The notes: generated from the sequence alone by a model not told the origin. Shown: positions 47,400 through 57,501, counted from the stretch's first letter. The stretch is DNA of 64,000 bases from Caulobacter endophyticus (GCF_029543245.1 NZ_JARQWV010000005.1:1-64000), one strand, 5' to 3'. Made by a program: numbers and translations.

Positions 47400-47801
47400 T
47401 CAGGGAATGGCGTAGAACAGCAGGATGACACCGCCGAAGACGTAGGCCAGCCAGGTGCAGATCATGCCGATGGCGCGGGGCACCGAGGCGCCGCCGCTGC
47501 GCGACAGGCCCACGGCGTGGATCAGGCGGCCGGCGAAGAGAACCAGGCCCACGCCGTGGATGGCGATGGCCGGCGCGCCGACCACGGCCAGCACCGCAAG
47601 GACGCCCAGGCCCGTGGGCACGTACTCGCTGGCGTTGCCGAAAGCCCGCACGGCCTGGGCCAGCTCGGGCACGCCGCCGTCGCCCAGGGCCACCTTGTGC
47701 TTCTGGCGGCCGCGCACGACCAGCAGCGACAGCACCAGCAGCAGGAAGACATGCAGGCCGGCCCACAGGGCGGCGGCATGACCGGAAGCGGAAACGTCCA
47801 T
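47400..47801 (-). CDS. MAPEG-family membrane protein
   Basis: 133 residues, four membrane helices. MAPEG motif VPELAQAVRAFGNASEYVP, then GRLIHAVGLSRSGG. Members include glutathione-dependent enzymes, but the bacterial branch is mostly uncharacterised. It is 53 bp upstream of pmbA. Confidence 0.9.
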   Translation of the reverse strand: MDVSASGHAAALWAGLHVFLLLVLSLLVVRGRQKHKVALGDGGVPELAQAVRAFGNASEYVPTGLGVLAVLAVVGAPAIAIHGVGLVLFAGRLIHAVGLSRSGGASVPRAIGMICTWLAYVFGGVILLFYAIP

Positions 47802-47912
47802 CGACGGACCCTTCGTACAGAAAGCGGGGCCGCATAAGGCCCTGGCTTACCCGCCGATGGCAACTGGTGACGTGACGGAAGCTTGAGCTTGAGGGCGGCG
47901 GGGCGGATATGA

Positions 47913-47939
47913 AATCCCTCTCTCTAAGAGAGAGGGATT
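47913..47939 (-). terminator. Hairpin downstream of the SDR gene
   Basis: A perfect 12-bp stem AATCCCTCTCTC / GAGAGAGGGATT with a three-base loop; on the minus strand it is followed by TCATATCC. It belongs to the CCCTCTC repeat family as a single unpaired module. It lies between the SDR stop and the MAPEG start. Confidence 0.55.
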
Positions 47940-47996
47940 CCGGACCGCGCCAATCCGCCACAAGGGCGGGAATGACAGGAGGGCTTAGCCGAATCC

Positions 47997-48713
47997 TCAG
48001 CGCAGGCTGTAGCCGCCGTCCGCGAACAGCGTCGTTCCCGTGGTGAAGCCGTTGGTCAGCAGGAACAGCACCGCCTGGGCGATCTCGGCCTCGGTTCCGG
48101 GGCGGCCGGCCAGCGAGCCGGCGGCCTGGCCGGCGAAGGCGGCGTCGCGGACCTCGGCGGGGCGGCGGGCCCAGAGGTCGCCGTCGATCGTGCCTGGCGC
48201 GACGACATTGACCCGCACGGGCGCGAGATCCACCGCCAGGCCGCGCCCCAAGGCCTCGATCGCGCCGTTGGCGGCGGCGTATAGCGCCGCGCCCTTCGGC
48301 GGCCGGGCGCTGGCGGCGCCGGACATCAGCACCACCGAGCCGTCGGGCGCCAGTTTCGGCGCCGCGGCCCGCACGCAGCGGACCTGACCCCAGAACTTGC
48401 CGTCGAACGGCGAGGCCAGCGCCGCCTCGTCGGGATGGTCGAAGGGGGCGATCGTGTAGGTCGCGGCCGGGGTGAACAGGTGGTCGATGCGATCGAGGCG
48501 GTCGAAAAAGGCCGCCACCGAGCCGGTGTCGAACAGATCGACCGCCGCCGCCCGGGCCTTGGCGCCCAATCGCTCGCGGGCGGCCTCCAGCCGAGCGAGC
48601 GAGCGGCCGCCGATCACCACCTGTCCGCCGCCTTCGACGAAGGCCTTCGCCGTGGCCAGCCCGATCCCCGAGCCGCCGCCGATCACCACCAGGGTCTTGT
48701 CATCGTATCGCAT
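47997..48713 (-). CDS. Short-chain dehydrogenase-like protein
   Basis: 238 residues from MRYDDKTLVV. Rossmann motif GGGSGIGLATA (12-22), VDLFDTGSV, LMSGAASARP (Ser131), then LYAAANGAIEAL. The catalytic Tyr145 is present but the usual Lys four residues on is Asn149, so standard SDR chemistry may be altered. The C terminus TGTTLFADGGYSLR is typical. It is divergent from a LysR regulator. Confidence 0.88.
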   Translation of the reverse strand: MRYDDKTLVVIGGGSGIGLATAKAFVEGGGQVVIGGRSLARLEAARERLGAKARAAAVDLFDTGSVAAFFDRLDRIDHLFTPAATYTIAPFDHPDEAALASPFDGKFWGQVRCVRAAAPKLAPDGSVVLMSGAASARPPKGAALYAAANGAIEALGRGLAVDLAPVRVNVVAPGTIDGDLWARRPAEVRDAAFAGQAAGSLAGRPGTEAEIAQAVLFLLTNGFTTGTTLFADGGYSLR

Positions 48714-48788
48714 GGCCCAAGGCTTAGGCGGCGATGCGCGGCGACGGAAACGACTTGAATTCGGTTCATTGCGGACGTCAGTTCGGGA

Positions 48789-49715
48789 ATGACCTCGATC
48801 CCCTCCCTCGACGGATATAGCGGCCTGCGCGCCTTCGTGGCCGTGGCCGAGCATGGCGGCTTCGCGGCCGCGGCGCCGGTTCTGGGCCTGTCGCCGTCGG
48901 CCGTGGGCAAGGCCGTGCAGCGGCTGGAGGCCCGGCTGGGTGTGCGCCTTCTGGCCCGCACCACCCGCAGCGTGGCCCTGACGCAGGACGGCCGCCTCTA
49001 TCACGCCCGTTGCGTGGCGGCCCTGGCGGCGCTCGCCCAGGCCGAGGCCGAGCTGAAGCAGGGCCGGGGCGAGCCGTCGGGCCTGCTGCGCGTGGCCCTG
49101 CCGCCGCTGCTGGGCCGGGCCTTCGTCATGCCGGTGTTGCTGGACCTGCTGTCCCGCTGGCCGGCCTTGCGGCTGGAGGCGAGCTTCGACGCCCGCCCGG
49201 TCGACCTGACCGGCGAGGGCGTCGACCTGGCTGTGCGGATCGGCGCGCTGGACGACCGCGCCGGCCTCGTGGCCCGGTCGCTGGGCGTGCAGCGGCGGGT
49301 GGTCTGCGCGACCCCGGCCTATCTCGACGCGCGCGGACGGCCACAGACCATCGAGGATCTCGCCGCCCACGATTGCCTGGTCGAGGCCCGCGACGGCCGC
49401 CCCACGCCCTGGCCTTATGTCGACGCGGACGGCGTGGCGCGCAGCCTGTCGGTCGACGGCCGGGTGCGGCTGGGCGATGCTCAGATGCTGGCCCAGGCGG
49501 CGCTGGCCGGCGCGGGGATCGCCATGGTCCCCCGCTGGCTGGTCGCCGCAGACCTTGCGGCCGGGCGCCTGAAGACGGTGCTCGACGGGGTGTTCGACAG
49601 CCCCCTGCCGGTCAACCTCGTCTGGCCCCGCACGCCATACCCGAGCGCCAAGCTGCGGGCGGCGGTAGATGCGCTGGTCGAGCGATATGGGGCGGTGAGG
49701 CCCTGGGAGGGGTGA
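48789..49715 (+). CDS. LysR-family transcriptional regulator
   Basis: 308 residues. N-terminal winged helix (LRAFVAVAEHGGFAAAAPVL, SAVGKAVQRLEARLGVRLL), then a periplasmic-binding-like effector domain. Divergent from the SDR gene with 75 bp between starts, a typical regulator-target arrangement; the effector is unknown. Confidence 0.92.
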   Translation: MTSIPSLDGYSGLRAFVAVAEHGGFAAAAPVLGLSPSAVGKAVQRLEARLGVRLLARTTRSVALTQDGRLYHARCVAALAALAQAEAELKQGRGEPSGLLRVALPPLLGRAFVMPVLLDLLSRWPALRLEASFDARPVDLTGEGVDLAVRIGALDDRAGLVARSLGVQRRVVCATPAYLDARGRPQTIEDLAAHDCLVEARDGRPTPWPYVDADGVARSLSVDGRVRLGDAQMLAQAALAGAGIAMVPRWLVAADLAAGRLKTVLDGVFDSPLPVNLVWPRTPYPSAKLRAAVDALVERYGAVRPWEG

Positions 49716-49726
49716 TTTTGTCCGGG

Positions 49727-49754
49727 GAACCCTCTCTCAAAGAGAGAGGGTTTC
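49727..49754. terminator. Bidirectional hairpin between LysR and M14 peptidase
   Basis: An 11-bp stem AACCCTCTCTC / GAGAGAGGGTT with loop AAA. On the plus strand it is followed by TCTCTTCCT. The convergent genes end at 49715 and 49760, so it can stop both. Confidence 0.65.
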
Positions 49755-49759
49755 TCTTC

Positions 49760-51583
49760 CTACTTCTCCCGGGCGATCGGGTAGAGCAGGTGGCGCTGAT
49801 CGTAGAAGGGCGTGCGCTTGTAGAACCAGGCCAGGCGCGCGTCGGGATCGGCGGCGAACTTGGGCTCGGCCTTGAGCTTGGCTTCGAACTCGGCTTTCAG
49901 CGCCGGATCGGCGGCCATCATCTTCTCGGCCAGCGGGGCGATGGCGTAGGGCTCGATATACTCCACCCGGCTCAGCACCTCGGGGACCATGCCCCAGGCG
50001 AAGACGCTCTCGCTGGACTGCGGCTCGAGCAGCAGCACCACGAGGTCGCCCAGCGGCTGGTCGGTCGAGACCCGCACCGAGCCCTTGGGGAAGGTCCAGT
50101 CGCGCTGTTGCGTCGTCACCTGCTCGACGCTCATCTGCACGTGGCCCTCGTTGGCGCGCGGGGCGAGCTTGGGCTCGACGAGGCGCAGCATCTCGACGGG
50201 CACGGTCTTGGGCGCGTCCAGCGTCTCGACCTTCACCCCGTGCAGCTTCAGGCGCTCGATGATGTCGGCGCGATAGCTGGGCACCCAGTAGGCCTTGGGG
50301 CGGGCCAGCTGCAGCGTGGGGTGGGAGCTGTAGAACGGCAGCTGCCACAGCTCCGGATCGGCCTGCCCCAGCCAGCGGATCTCGGTCGCTCCCGAGGCGA
50401 CGCTGTCATAGGTCTCGTAGCGGATGCCCTTGAAGGCGCGGGTGAGGCTCGGCTTGTCGTCGGCGACGAAATTGGCTGGGATGGTCGCCGGGCGCAGGGC
50501 GCTGTCGGCGGCGATCGCGGCGCGCAAGGACTCGCCCTTCTGCGCCAGCAGCTTCAGCGCCGTCTCGATGAAGACATAGGTCCCGAGCACCCGCTGGGCG
50601 TGGGGTTTCAGGCTGTGGTTCTCGATCAGGATGGTCGGCACGTGGGCGGCGCTGCCCCAGCCGTTGGAGAACCGCTCGCCAAGACCCCCGTCCGACAGGC
50701 CGGCCTTGGGGTTGCGCTCGTCGATGCCGAACACCAGCTCGCCCGGGATGTGGCCCTCGGCCTCCAGGCTCTGGTTCATCGCCGGCTTGAAGGCGTCGTC
50801 CAGCCACTTGGCGGTGGCCGGCGAGCGCGACCAGACGCCGTCCTCGCCGTTGTAGCCGTAGGTGACGTCGTACTGGTAATCCATGCCGTCGGTGACGTGG
50901 ACGTCGACGTAAAGGTCGGCCTTGTACTTGGCCTGAAGCCGCTTCAGCGCCTGCATCTCGGGCTGGTCGAGCTTCATGAAGTCGCGGTTGAGGTTCTGGT
51001 TGGTGGCGGTGTTGCGCCAGCCCTGGATGCGCGGCCCGCGCTGGTTGGGGCGCGAATAGGGGCCCGAGCGCTCGTGGCCGTCGACCGACAGGATCGGGAT
51101 CAGCACCAGATTGACCTTGTCGAGCAGGCCGTCCTTGCCGTGAAAGGCCATGTCGCGCAGCAGCATCATGCCCGCGTCCTTGCCGTCGATCTCGCCGGGG
51201 TGGATGCCGCACTGCACGAGCAGCAGGGGCTTTTTCGGGTCGAGCTTGTCGCCGTCCTTGCTGGCGATCACCGCGAAGATCGGCCGGCCCTCGGGCGAGA
51301 CGCCGAAGTCCTCGACGCGCACCAGCTTGGTGGCCTTGTCCAGCTTGTCGAACCAGGCCCGGGTGTCGACGTAGTTGGGCGAGAAGTCGTGGCCCGGATC
51401 GGCCTCGAAGGCGGTGACCCACGGATCGGAGGCGTCGCGGATCAGCGCCTGGCTAGCGCCCTGCCATTGCGGGGCCGGAGGCAGGAAGGCTTCGTCCCAG
51501 GGGGCTTTGGCGGCGGGGGTCTGGGCCATGGCGGGCGTTCCCAATGCAAGCAGGGCGAGGGTGAGGAGAGCGGTCGAGCGCAT
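49760..51583 (-). CDS. Exported M14-family zinc carboxypeptidase-like protein
   Basis: 607 residues. Signal peptide MRSTALLTLALLALGTPAMA. Zinc ligands His128 and Glu131 (GIHPGEIDGKD) and His229 (DVHVTDGMDY), with NQNLNRDF for substrate carboxylate. The domain order is peptidase (about 55-370) and a C-terminal beta-rich region (about 430-600). Probably periplasmic or secreted peptide degradation. The start at 51583 gives the signal peptide; the Met at 51619 is less likely. Confidence 0.9.
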   Translation of the reverse strand: MRSTALLTLALLALGTPAMAQTPAAKAPWDEAFLPPAPQWQGASQALIRDASDPWVTAFEADPGHDFSPNYVDTRAWFDKLDKATKLVRVEDFGVSPEGRPIFAVIASKDGDKLDPKKPLLLVQCGIHPGEIDGKDAGMMLLRDMAFHGKDGLLDKVNLVLIPILSVDGHERSGPYSRPNQRGPRIQGWRNTATNQNLNRDFMKLDQPEMQALKRLQAKYKADLYVDVHVTDGMDYQYDVTYGYNGEDGVWSRSPATAKWLDDAFKPAMNQSLEAEGHIPGELVFGIDERNPKAGLSDGGLGERFSNGWGSAAHVPTILIENHSLKPHAQRVLGTYVFIETALKLLAQKGESLRAAIAADSALRPATIPANFVADDKPSLTRAFKGIRYETYDSVASGATEIRWLGQADPELWQLPFYSSHPTLQLARPKAYWVPSYRADIIERLKLHGVKVETLDAPKTVPVEMLRLVEPKLAPRANEGHVQMSVEQVTTQQRDWTFPKGSVRVSTDQPLGDLVVLLLEPQSSESVFAWGMVPEVLSRVEYIEPYAIAPLAEKMMAADPALKAEFEAKLKAEPKFAADPDARLAWFYKRTPFYDQRHLLYPIAREK

Positions 51584-51623
51584 GACGCCTGTCGTCGCGC
51601 CTCGCTGGCGGGATGGCAAGGGG

Positions 51624-52235
51624 TCAGCCTCCCATCAGCAGCCAGCCGCCCTTGGCGATCAGGGACTTGGCCGAGATGAAGATCTGCCAGGTCTGGTAGG
51701 TCAGCAGCACGCCCAGCGCGGCGGTGACGATCCAGCGCCGGCGGGCCAGGGCCGCGACCAGGGTCAGGATCATGAACATCGGGGTGCCTAGCCACAAACC
51801 GAGCGAGAGCCGCAGCTTGGCGATCTCGCCGTTCAGAAAGAGCAGACCTATGAACAGGAACAGGATCAGCAGGTTGGCGCCCATGACGCTCAGCAGCACC
51901 AGGCGCTTGCGGGCCCAGAAGTGGTCGTCCAGATCCTCGCCCGGCTTCAGTTCGCGCGGAAACACCTGGGTGGCGGCGACATAGAAGGTGCTGGCCACCA
52001 CCAGGCCGACGATCAGCAGGGCGTAGTTGTAGGGCGCGGGGCGGAAGATCACCCAGGCCTGGTTCCAGAAGCTGGCGATGTCGATGGCCACGAACAGAGC
52101 CAGCAGCGGGGTCAGATAGCCGAACCGCACCGTGCGCCGCTCGTGCAGCAGCCGCGCGAACCCGCCCACCAGCTCGGCCACCGAGAAGCCGAGCAGCAGG
52201 CCGTAGAAGCTGAAGAAGAACTCGAACGGGTCCAC
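51624..52235 (-). CDS. Multipass membrane protein of unknown function
   Basis: 203 residues with about six helices: FFFSFYGLLLGFSVAELVGG, LTPLLALFVAIDIASFWNQA, YALLIVGLVVASTFYVAATQ, LLSVMGANLLILFLFIGLLF, LGTPMFMILTLVAALA and a short last one. I recognise no conserved motif. ubiD starts the same strand 28 bp upstream, so it may be in its operon. Confidence 0.8.
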   Translation of the reverse strand: MDPFEFFFSFYGLLLGFSVAELVGGFARLLHERRTVRFGYLTPLLALFVAIDIASFWNQAWVIFRPAPYNYALLIVGLVVASTFYVAATQVFPRELKPGEDLDDHFWARKRLVLLSVMGANLLILFLFIGLLFLNGEIAKLRLSLGLWLGTPMFMILTLVAALARRRWIVTAALGVLLTYQTWQIFISAKSLIAKGGWLLMGG

Positions 52236-52263
52236 GAAATCCCCCGATTTCAGACGCTGCGGA

Positions 52264-53799
52264 CTACTTGCCCTTCCAGATCGGCTTGCCCTCGCCGGGC
52301 AGGCCCAGGCGCGACCATTTCTCGCTGACCGCGTCGATCACCGACTGGTCCATGCGGATCTCCTCGCCCCACTCGCGATTGGTCTCGGGCTCCCACTTGT
52401 CGGTGGCGTCGAGGCCGATCTTGCTGCCCAGGCCGCTGACCGGGCTGGCGAAGTCGAGATAGTCGATGGGCGTGTGCTCGATCACCGTGATGTCCCGCGC
52501 GGGATCCATCTTGGTGCTGATCGCCCACATCACGTCCTTCCAGTCGCGGGCGTTGATGTCGTGGTCCACGACGATCACCCACTTGGTGTACATGAACTGG
52601 CGCAGATAGCTCCACACGCCCAGCATCACCCGCTTGGCGTGGCCCGGATAGGCCTTCTTCATCGACACCACGGCGATGCGGTAGCTGCAGCCCTCGGGCG
52701 GCAGCCAGAAGTCGACGATCTCGGGGAACTGCTGGCGGATCAGCGGGATGAACACCTCGTTCAGCGCCTCGCCGAGCACGCTAGGCTCGTCCGGCGGCCG
52801 GCCGGTGAAGGTGGTCAGATAGATTGGGTCCTTGCGCATGGTGATCGCCGTCACCTGGAAGACCGGGAACTTCTCGACGCTGTTGTAGTAGCCGGTGTGG
52901 TCGCCGTAGGGGCCCTCGTCCTCGTACTCGTCGAGCAGGACGTGGCCCTCCAGCACGATCTCGGCCTGGGCCGGGACCATCAGCGGCACGGTCTTGCAGG
53001 GAACGAGGTCCAGCTTGGCGCCGCGCATCAGGCCGGCGAACTGGTATTCCGAAAGCGTGTCGGGCACCGGCGTCACGGCGGCCAGGATCGTGCCGGGATC
53101 AGCGCCCAGCACGACGGCGCAGGGCAGGGGCTCCTTCTTGCCGGCCTTCTTGTGGCGGGCGTAGTGCTGGGCCCCGCCGCGGTGGGCCAGCCAGCGCATG
53201 ATCGCCTTGTCCTTGCCCAGCACCTGCATGCGGTAGATGCCGAGGTTGAAGTCGTCCTCGCGGTCGTCGCTGGGGCCCTTGGTGACCACCAGGCCCCAGG
53301 TGATCAGCGGCGCAGGCTCGCCCGGCCAGCAGGTCTGCACCGGCAGCTTGGCCAGGTCGATCTGGTCGCCGGTCAGCACGACCTCCTGCACCGGCGCCTT
53401 CTTGACCGTGCCGGGGCGCATCGACAGCACCGTCTTGGCCAGCGGCAGCATGTCGATGGCGTCCTTCAGGCCCTTGGGCGGCTGGGGCTGGCGCAGGAAG
53501 GCGAGAAGCTCGCCCACCTCACGCAGCTCGCCGGCGGTGGTGCGCGGCTCGCCGCCGAGCGTGACGCCCATGGCCACGCGCTTGACCGTGCCGAACAGGT
53601 TGGCCAGGGCCGGCATCGAAGACCGCGTCCCGTCGGGCAGCAGCACATGCTCGAACAGCACCGCCGGGCCGCCGGTGGCCAGCAGCCGGGTCTGGATCTC
53701 GGTCATCTCCAGGACGGACGAGACCGGCTCCTTGACCCGCACCAGCTCGCCCTGGGCCTCCAGCACGTCGATGAATTCGCGAAGCGAGCGGTAGGCCAT
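52264..53799 (-). CDS. ubiD: UbiD-family decarboxylase
   Basis: 511 residues. 3-polyprenyl-4-hydroxybenzoate decarboxylase using prenylated flavin. Motifs: [39 protein letters not shown] (conserved Arg), [14 protein letters not shown] (catalytic E-D-R region) and [15 protein letters not shown] at the C terminus. Acts in ubiquinone synthesis with ubiA at 60608, which is 7 kb away. Confidence 0.95.
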   Translation of the reverse strand: MAYRSLREFIDVLEAQGELVRVKEPVSSVLEMTEIQTRLLATGGPAVLFEHVLLPDGTRSSMPALANLFGTVKRVAMGVTLGGEPRTTAGELREVGELLAFLRQPQPPKGLKDAIDMLPLAKTVLSMRPGTVKKAPVQEVVLTGDQIDLAKLPVQTCWPGEPAPLITWGLVVTKGPSDDREDDFNLGIYRMQVLGKDKAIMRWLAHRGGAQHYARHKKAGKKEPLPCAVVLGADPGTILAAVTPVPDTLSEYQFAGLMRGAKLDLVPCKTVPLMVPAQAEIVLEGHVLLDEYEDEGPYGDHTGYYNSVEKFPVFQVTAITMRKDPIYLTTFTGRPPDEPSVLGEALNEVFIPLIRQQFPEIVDFWLPPEGCSYRIAVVSMKKAYPGHAKRVMLGVWSYLRQFMYTKWVIVVDHDINARDWKDVMWAISTKMDPARDITVIEHTPIDYLDFASPVSGLGSKIGLDATDKWEPETNREWGEEIRMDQSVIDAVSEKWSRLGLPGEGKPIWKGK

Positions 53800-53939
53800 G
53801 GGCGGGAAACTCCTGGAACGGCGCGGAACCTAGAAGCGGGCGTGCGTCGGGGCAAGGCGAAGCGGCAAGCTTCGCGCTAGTCGCGCCCCGGTGGCTGTGC
53901 TCAGTTGCGAACGCCTTCCAGAGTTGAGTAGAGCGCCAG

Positions 53940-55715
53940 ATGACCGACACAGCGACCGAGATCGTCGCCAACCCCAAGGCGGCGCGCCGCGCGGGCCTCA
54001 TCCGGCTGGCGACGGGGCTGGTCCAGGGCGTCTTGCTTTACGCCCTGTATGAGGCCTCGGAGCGCAAGGTGTGGCCATCGAACACGCCGATGCTGTTCGC
54101 GGCCCTGGCGCTGGCGGCGATGTACGCGCCCTTCGTGGTGCTGGCCGGGGCGTCAAGCTTGCGGCCGCGCACCCTGATCGGCTGGACGGCGGCGGCGGTG
54201 CTGCTCGCCGCCGGCCTGACCGCCTACGATATCTGGACCGTGCCGCATTTCATGGGCGGGCGCGACGTGGTGCGCAACCTGCCGGACGGGTCGGTGTTCT
54301 GCGCCGTCGCGGCCCTGCTGTTCATCGGCCACCATCTGGTGCAACCCGCCGACATGGAGCGGCGGCCCATCGCCCGCTTCGCCACATATTTCGACGTCAC
54401 TTGGAAGCACGGGGTGCAGCTGGCCCTGTCGCTGCTGTTCACCGGCGCCTTCTGGCTGCTGCTGTTCCTGGCTGGGCAGCTCTTCAAGCTGATCGGGATC
54501 GACGCCATCGAGCGGCTGATCCGAGAGGAGGCCTTCTCGTTCCCGGCCACCACGGTGATGTTCGCCGCCGCCGTGCAGCTCACTGACGTGCGGGCCAATC
54601 TGGTGCGCGGGGTGCGGACGGTGTCGCTGACCCTGCTGGCCTGGCTGCTGCCGCTGATGGTGCTGATCGCCGGCGGCTTCCTGCTCAGCCTGCCGTTCAC
54701 CGGCCTCGCGCCGCTGTGGGCCACGCGCAAGGCCGCGGCCCTGTTGCTGACGGCGGCGGCCTTCCTGATCGTGCTGACCAACGCGGCCTACCAGGACGGG
54801 GCGGAGCGGCCGTCGCCGGTGCTGGCCTGGGCCGCGCGGATCGCGGGGTTGCTGCTGGCGCCGATCACGGCCCTGGCGGCCTACGCCGTCTGGCTGCGCG
54901 TCGCCCAGTACGGCCTGACGCCCGAGCGCGTCTACGGTCTGGCCTGCATCGTCGTCGCCGTCGGCTATGCCGTGGGCTACGCGATCGCGGCCGTGCGCCC
55001 AGGCGCCTGGATGAAGCCGCTGGAGACTACCAACATCGCCATGGCCTTTGCGACGGTCGGTGTGCTGCTGGCGCTGTTCACCTCGCTGGCCGACCCGCGC
55101 CGCGTCTCGGTGTCAGACCAGGTGAGCCGGCTGGAACGCGGCGCGGTCAAGGCCGAGACCTTCGACTTCGATTTCCTGCGCTTCGGCTCTGCGCGCTTCG
55201 GCCGCGAGGCGCTGGACCGGCTGAAGACCAGCGCCGATCCGAAGATCGCCGAGTTGGCCAAGGCCAGCGCGACGCGGTCGGAGCCGTTGCCCCGCGGCGA
55301 CCGGCCGGTCGACACGCCGCCCGACATCGTCTTCCATCCGGCCGGAACGCCGGCGCCGGACGGTTTCCTGACGCGGGTCGAGCCCCGTCGTCGCTATGAC
55401 ACCTGCTTCGGCGGCGACGGTCAGAAATGCGACGCGCGCCTGCTCGACGTCACTGGCGACGGACGGCCCGAGGTGCTGCTGTCCAGCGCCTGGTCGATCG
55501 AGGTCTACGCCCAGGACGCCGACGGCGGCTGGCGACGGCTGGGACAATTCACCCAATCCTGCGGCAGCTTCGATGCCCGGGAGGCCATCCGGGAGGGACG
55601 GCTGAGCACGGCCGCGCCGGCCGTCAGCGACCTCGTCGGCCCGCGGGGCGCGATGCGGTTCGAATGGCAGGACCAGGGTTGCCCGCCCCAGGTCAAGCCG
55701 CCGCAAAAGCCCTGA
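53940..55715 (+). CDS. DUF4153 membrane protein with soluble C-terminal part
   Basis: 591 residues. Residues about 20-390 are ten or more membrane helices of the DUF4153 type (RATKAAALLLTAA-like stretches, WAARIAGLLLAPITALAAYA). The last ~190 are soluble with two Cys pairs and an FG-GAP/VCBS-like DVTGDGRPEVLLSSAW. Family function unknown. Convergent with the ABC transporter, four bases apart. Confidence 0.85.
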   Translation: MTDTATEIVANPKAARRAGLIRLATGLVQGVLLYALYEASERKVWPSNTPMLFAALALAAMYAPFVVLAGASSLRPRTLIGWTAAAVLLAAGLTAYDIWTVPHFMGGRDVVRNLPDGSVFCAVAALLFIGHHLVQPADMERRPIARFATYFDVTWKHGVQLALSLLFTGAFWLLLFLAGQLFKLIGIDAIERLIREEAFSFPATTVMFAAAVQLTDVRANLVRGVRTVSLTLLAWLLPLMVLIAGGFLLSLPFTGLAPLWATRKAAALLLTAAAFLIVLTNAAYQDGAERPSPVLAWAARIAGLLLAPITALAAYAVWLRVAQYGLTPERVYGLACIVVAVGYAVGYAIAAVRPGAWMKPLETTNIAMAFATVGVLLALFTSLADPRRVSVSDQVSRLERGAVKAETFDFDFLRFGSARFGREALDRLKTSADPKIAELAKASATRSEPLPRGDRPVDTPPDIVFHPAGTPAPDGFLTRVEPRRRYDTCFGGDGQKCDARLLDVTGDGRPEVLLSSAWSIEVYAQDADGGWRRLGQFTQSCGSFDAREAIREGRLSTAAPAVSDLVGPRGAMRFEWQDQGCPPQVKPPQKP

Positions 55716-55719
55716 AGGT

Positions 55720-57501
55720 TCAGGCCCCTTCGCTGACCGCGTTCAGCCGTGCATAGACGCCGCCGGCGGCCTTGAGGTCGGCGTGGCGGCCTTCCTCGAC
55801 GACGCGGCCGTTCTGGAAGACCAGGATGCGGTCGGCGCCGCGCACGGTCGACAGGCGGTGGGCGATGACGATCGTCGTGCGGCCCTGCATCAGGGCCTCG
55901 GCGGCCTCCTGCACCAGGGCCTCGGTCTCGACGTCGAGCGACGAGGTGGCCTCGTCCAGAACCAGGATCGGAGCGTCGGTCAGGAAGGCGCGGGCGATGG
56001 CCACGCGCTGGCGCTCGCCGCCCGACAGCTTGATGCCGCGCTCGCCGACCAGGGTGTCGTAGCCGTGCGGCAGCTTGAGGATGAAGTCGTGGGCGCGGGC
56101 CTTTTTCGCGGCCTCCACCACCTGGTCGAAGGTGGCGTCGGGGCGACCATAGGCGATGTTGTCGAGCAAGCTGCGGTGGAACAGGGCCGGGTCCTGCGGC
56201 ACCACGGCGATGGCGCGGCGCAAGCTGCCTTGCGTCACCCGGGCCACGTCCTGGCCGTCGATCAGGATTCGCCCGCCTTGCAGGTCGTGCAGGCGCTGGA
56301 TCAGCTTGACGAAGGTCGACTTGCCCGAGCCCGTGGGGCCGACCAGGGCCACCTTCTCGCCCGGCGCGATGTCGAGCGAGAAGCGGTCGTACAGCGGCGC
56401 GCCGGCGTTGCGGTAGGCGAAGGTCACGCCCTGGAAGGCGATCTCGCCGGGGCCGGGCACGAAGTCGGGCGCGCCGGCAACGTCGGCGATCTGCGGCGGC
56501 AGGGTGGCCCAGGCGGCGGCGTCCTCGCTGTCGTCCAGGCCCTTCTGCAACATGCGGATGTTCTCGCCCATGTTGCGCAGATAGCCGCTCATCAGCAGGA
56601 AGGCGGTGATGGCGAAGGCGACGTCGCCGGGGCCGGCCTTGCCTTGCAGCCAGCTCCAGATCATCGCGCCCGACAGGCCGGCCTGTAGAACGACCAGCAG
56701 CAGGTTCTGGCCCAGCCATACGTCGGTGAAGCGGTTCCAGGTGACCATCACCGCGTCGCGCCAGGCGGCGGTGACCTGGGCCAGGCGCTCGGTCTCGCGG
56801 GTCTCGGCGCCGAAGGCCTTGACCGTGGGGTTGGAGGTGACGGCGTCGGCCAGGGCCCCGCCGATGGCGGAATCGAGGGCGTTGGACTTCAGGTTCGACG
56901 GGCGGACATAGCGCTCGGTGATCCACAGGTTCACGGCCAGGTACAGCACGACCACGACCAGCGAGATGGCGCCGGCCAGGGGCTGGCGCACCAGCATCAT
57001 CACCGACAGGCCGACCAGCACGATCAGGCTGGGCGCCAGCCAGATGGTGAAGGCGTCGGTGACGCTGTCATAGCCCCACATGGCGCGGGTCAGCTTGCGC
57101 ACCGTGGCTCCGGCGAAGCTGTCGGCGTGCCAGTCGGACGAGAAGGCCTGGACGCGGGCGAAGCCCTCGTTGGTCATCTCCTCCATGTTGCGGGCGGCCA
57201 GCGGGATCCAGAACCGGTGGGCGACGTTGCGGATCAGCGAGAAGGCCAGGTAGACGCCGACGAAGGCCGCCCAGGCGCCCCAGGCCTGGCCCTTCTGGCC
57301 GGCGGCGACCACGTCGATCAGCTTGCCCGAGGCCCAGGGCAGGGCCAGGTCGAAGGCCACCGCCACCAGGGTCAGGATCACGCCGGCGGCGAAGATCGCT
57401 TTGCGGCGCAGCCAGAACCGCGCCAGGAAGCCCAGCACCTGGCCGTTGGACAGCGCCCGGCGCTTGCCGGTGGTCTCGTCTTCGTCGTCGAAATCGCTCA
57501 T
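55720..57501 (-). CDS. ABC transporter, fused permease and ATPase
   Basis: 593 residues. Six helices (about 30-320) then the ATPase: GPTGSGKST, VPQDPALFHRS, LSGGERQRVAIARAF, ILVLDEATSSLD and VIAHRLSTVRGAD. Related to the multidrug/lipid exporter half-transporters; the substrate is unknown. Different from the MsbA-like gene at 42227. Confidence 0.93.
   Translation of the reverse strand: MSDFDDEDETTGKRRALSNGQVLGFLARFWLRRKAIFAAGVILTLVAVAFDLALPWASGKLIDVVAAGQKGQAWGAWAAFVGVYLAFSLIRNVAHRFWIPLAARNMEEMTNEGFARVQAFSSDWHADSFAGATVRKLTRAMWGYDSVTDAFTIWLAPSLIVLVGLSVMMLVRQPLAGAISLVVVVLYLAVNLWITERYVRPSNLKSNALDSAIGGALADAVTSNPTVKAFGAETRETERLAQVTAAWRDAVMVTWNRFTDVWLGQNLLLVVLQAGLSGAMIWSWLQGKAGPGDVAFAITAFLLMSGYLRNMGENIRMLQKGLDDSEDAAAWATLPPQIADVAGAPDFVPGPGEIAFQGVTFAYRNAGAPLYDRFSLDIAPGEKVALVGPTGSGKSTFVKLIQRLHDLQGGRILIDGQDVARVTQGSLRRAIAVVPQDPALFHRSLLDNIAYGRPDATFDQVVEAAKKARAHDFILKLPHGYDTLVGERGIKLSGGERQRVAIARAFLTDAPILVLDEATSSLDVETEALVQEAAEALMQGRTTIVIAHRLSTVRGADRILVFQNGRVVEEGRHADLKAAGGVYARLNAVSEGA

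Noticed and set aside
49010-51679. 889-codon open frame on the plus strand
   Set aside because: Overlaps the end of LysR in another frame and the M14 peptidase antisense; low-complexity shadow.
53800-53850. EcfG-like GGAAC...CGT near the ubiD start
   Set aside because: Spacer is 15 and the -10 reads CGTC, so it fails the consensus; orientation also points away from ubiD.
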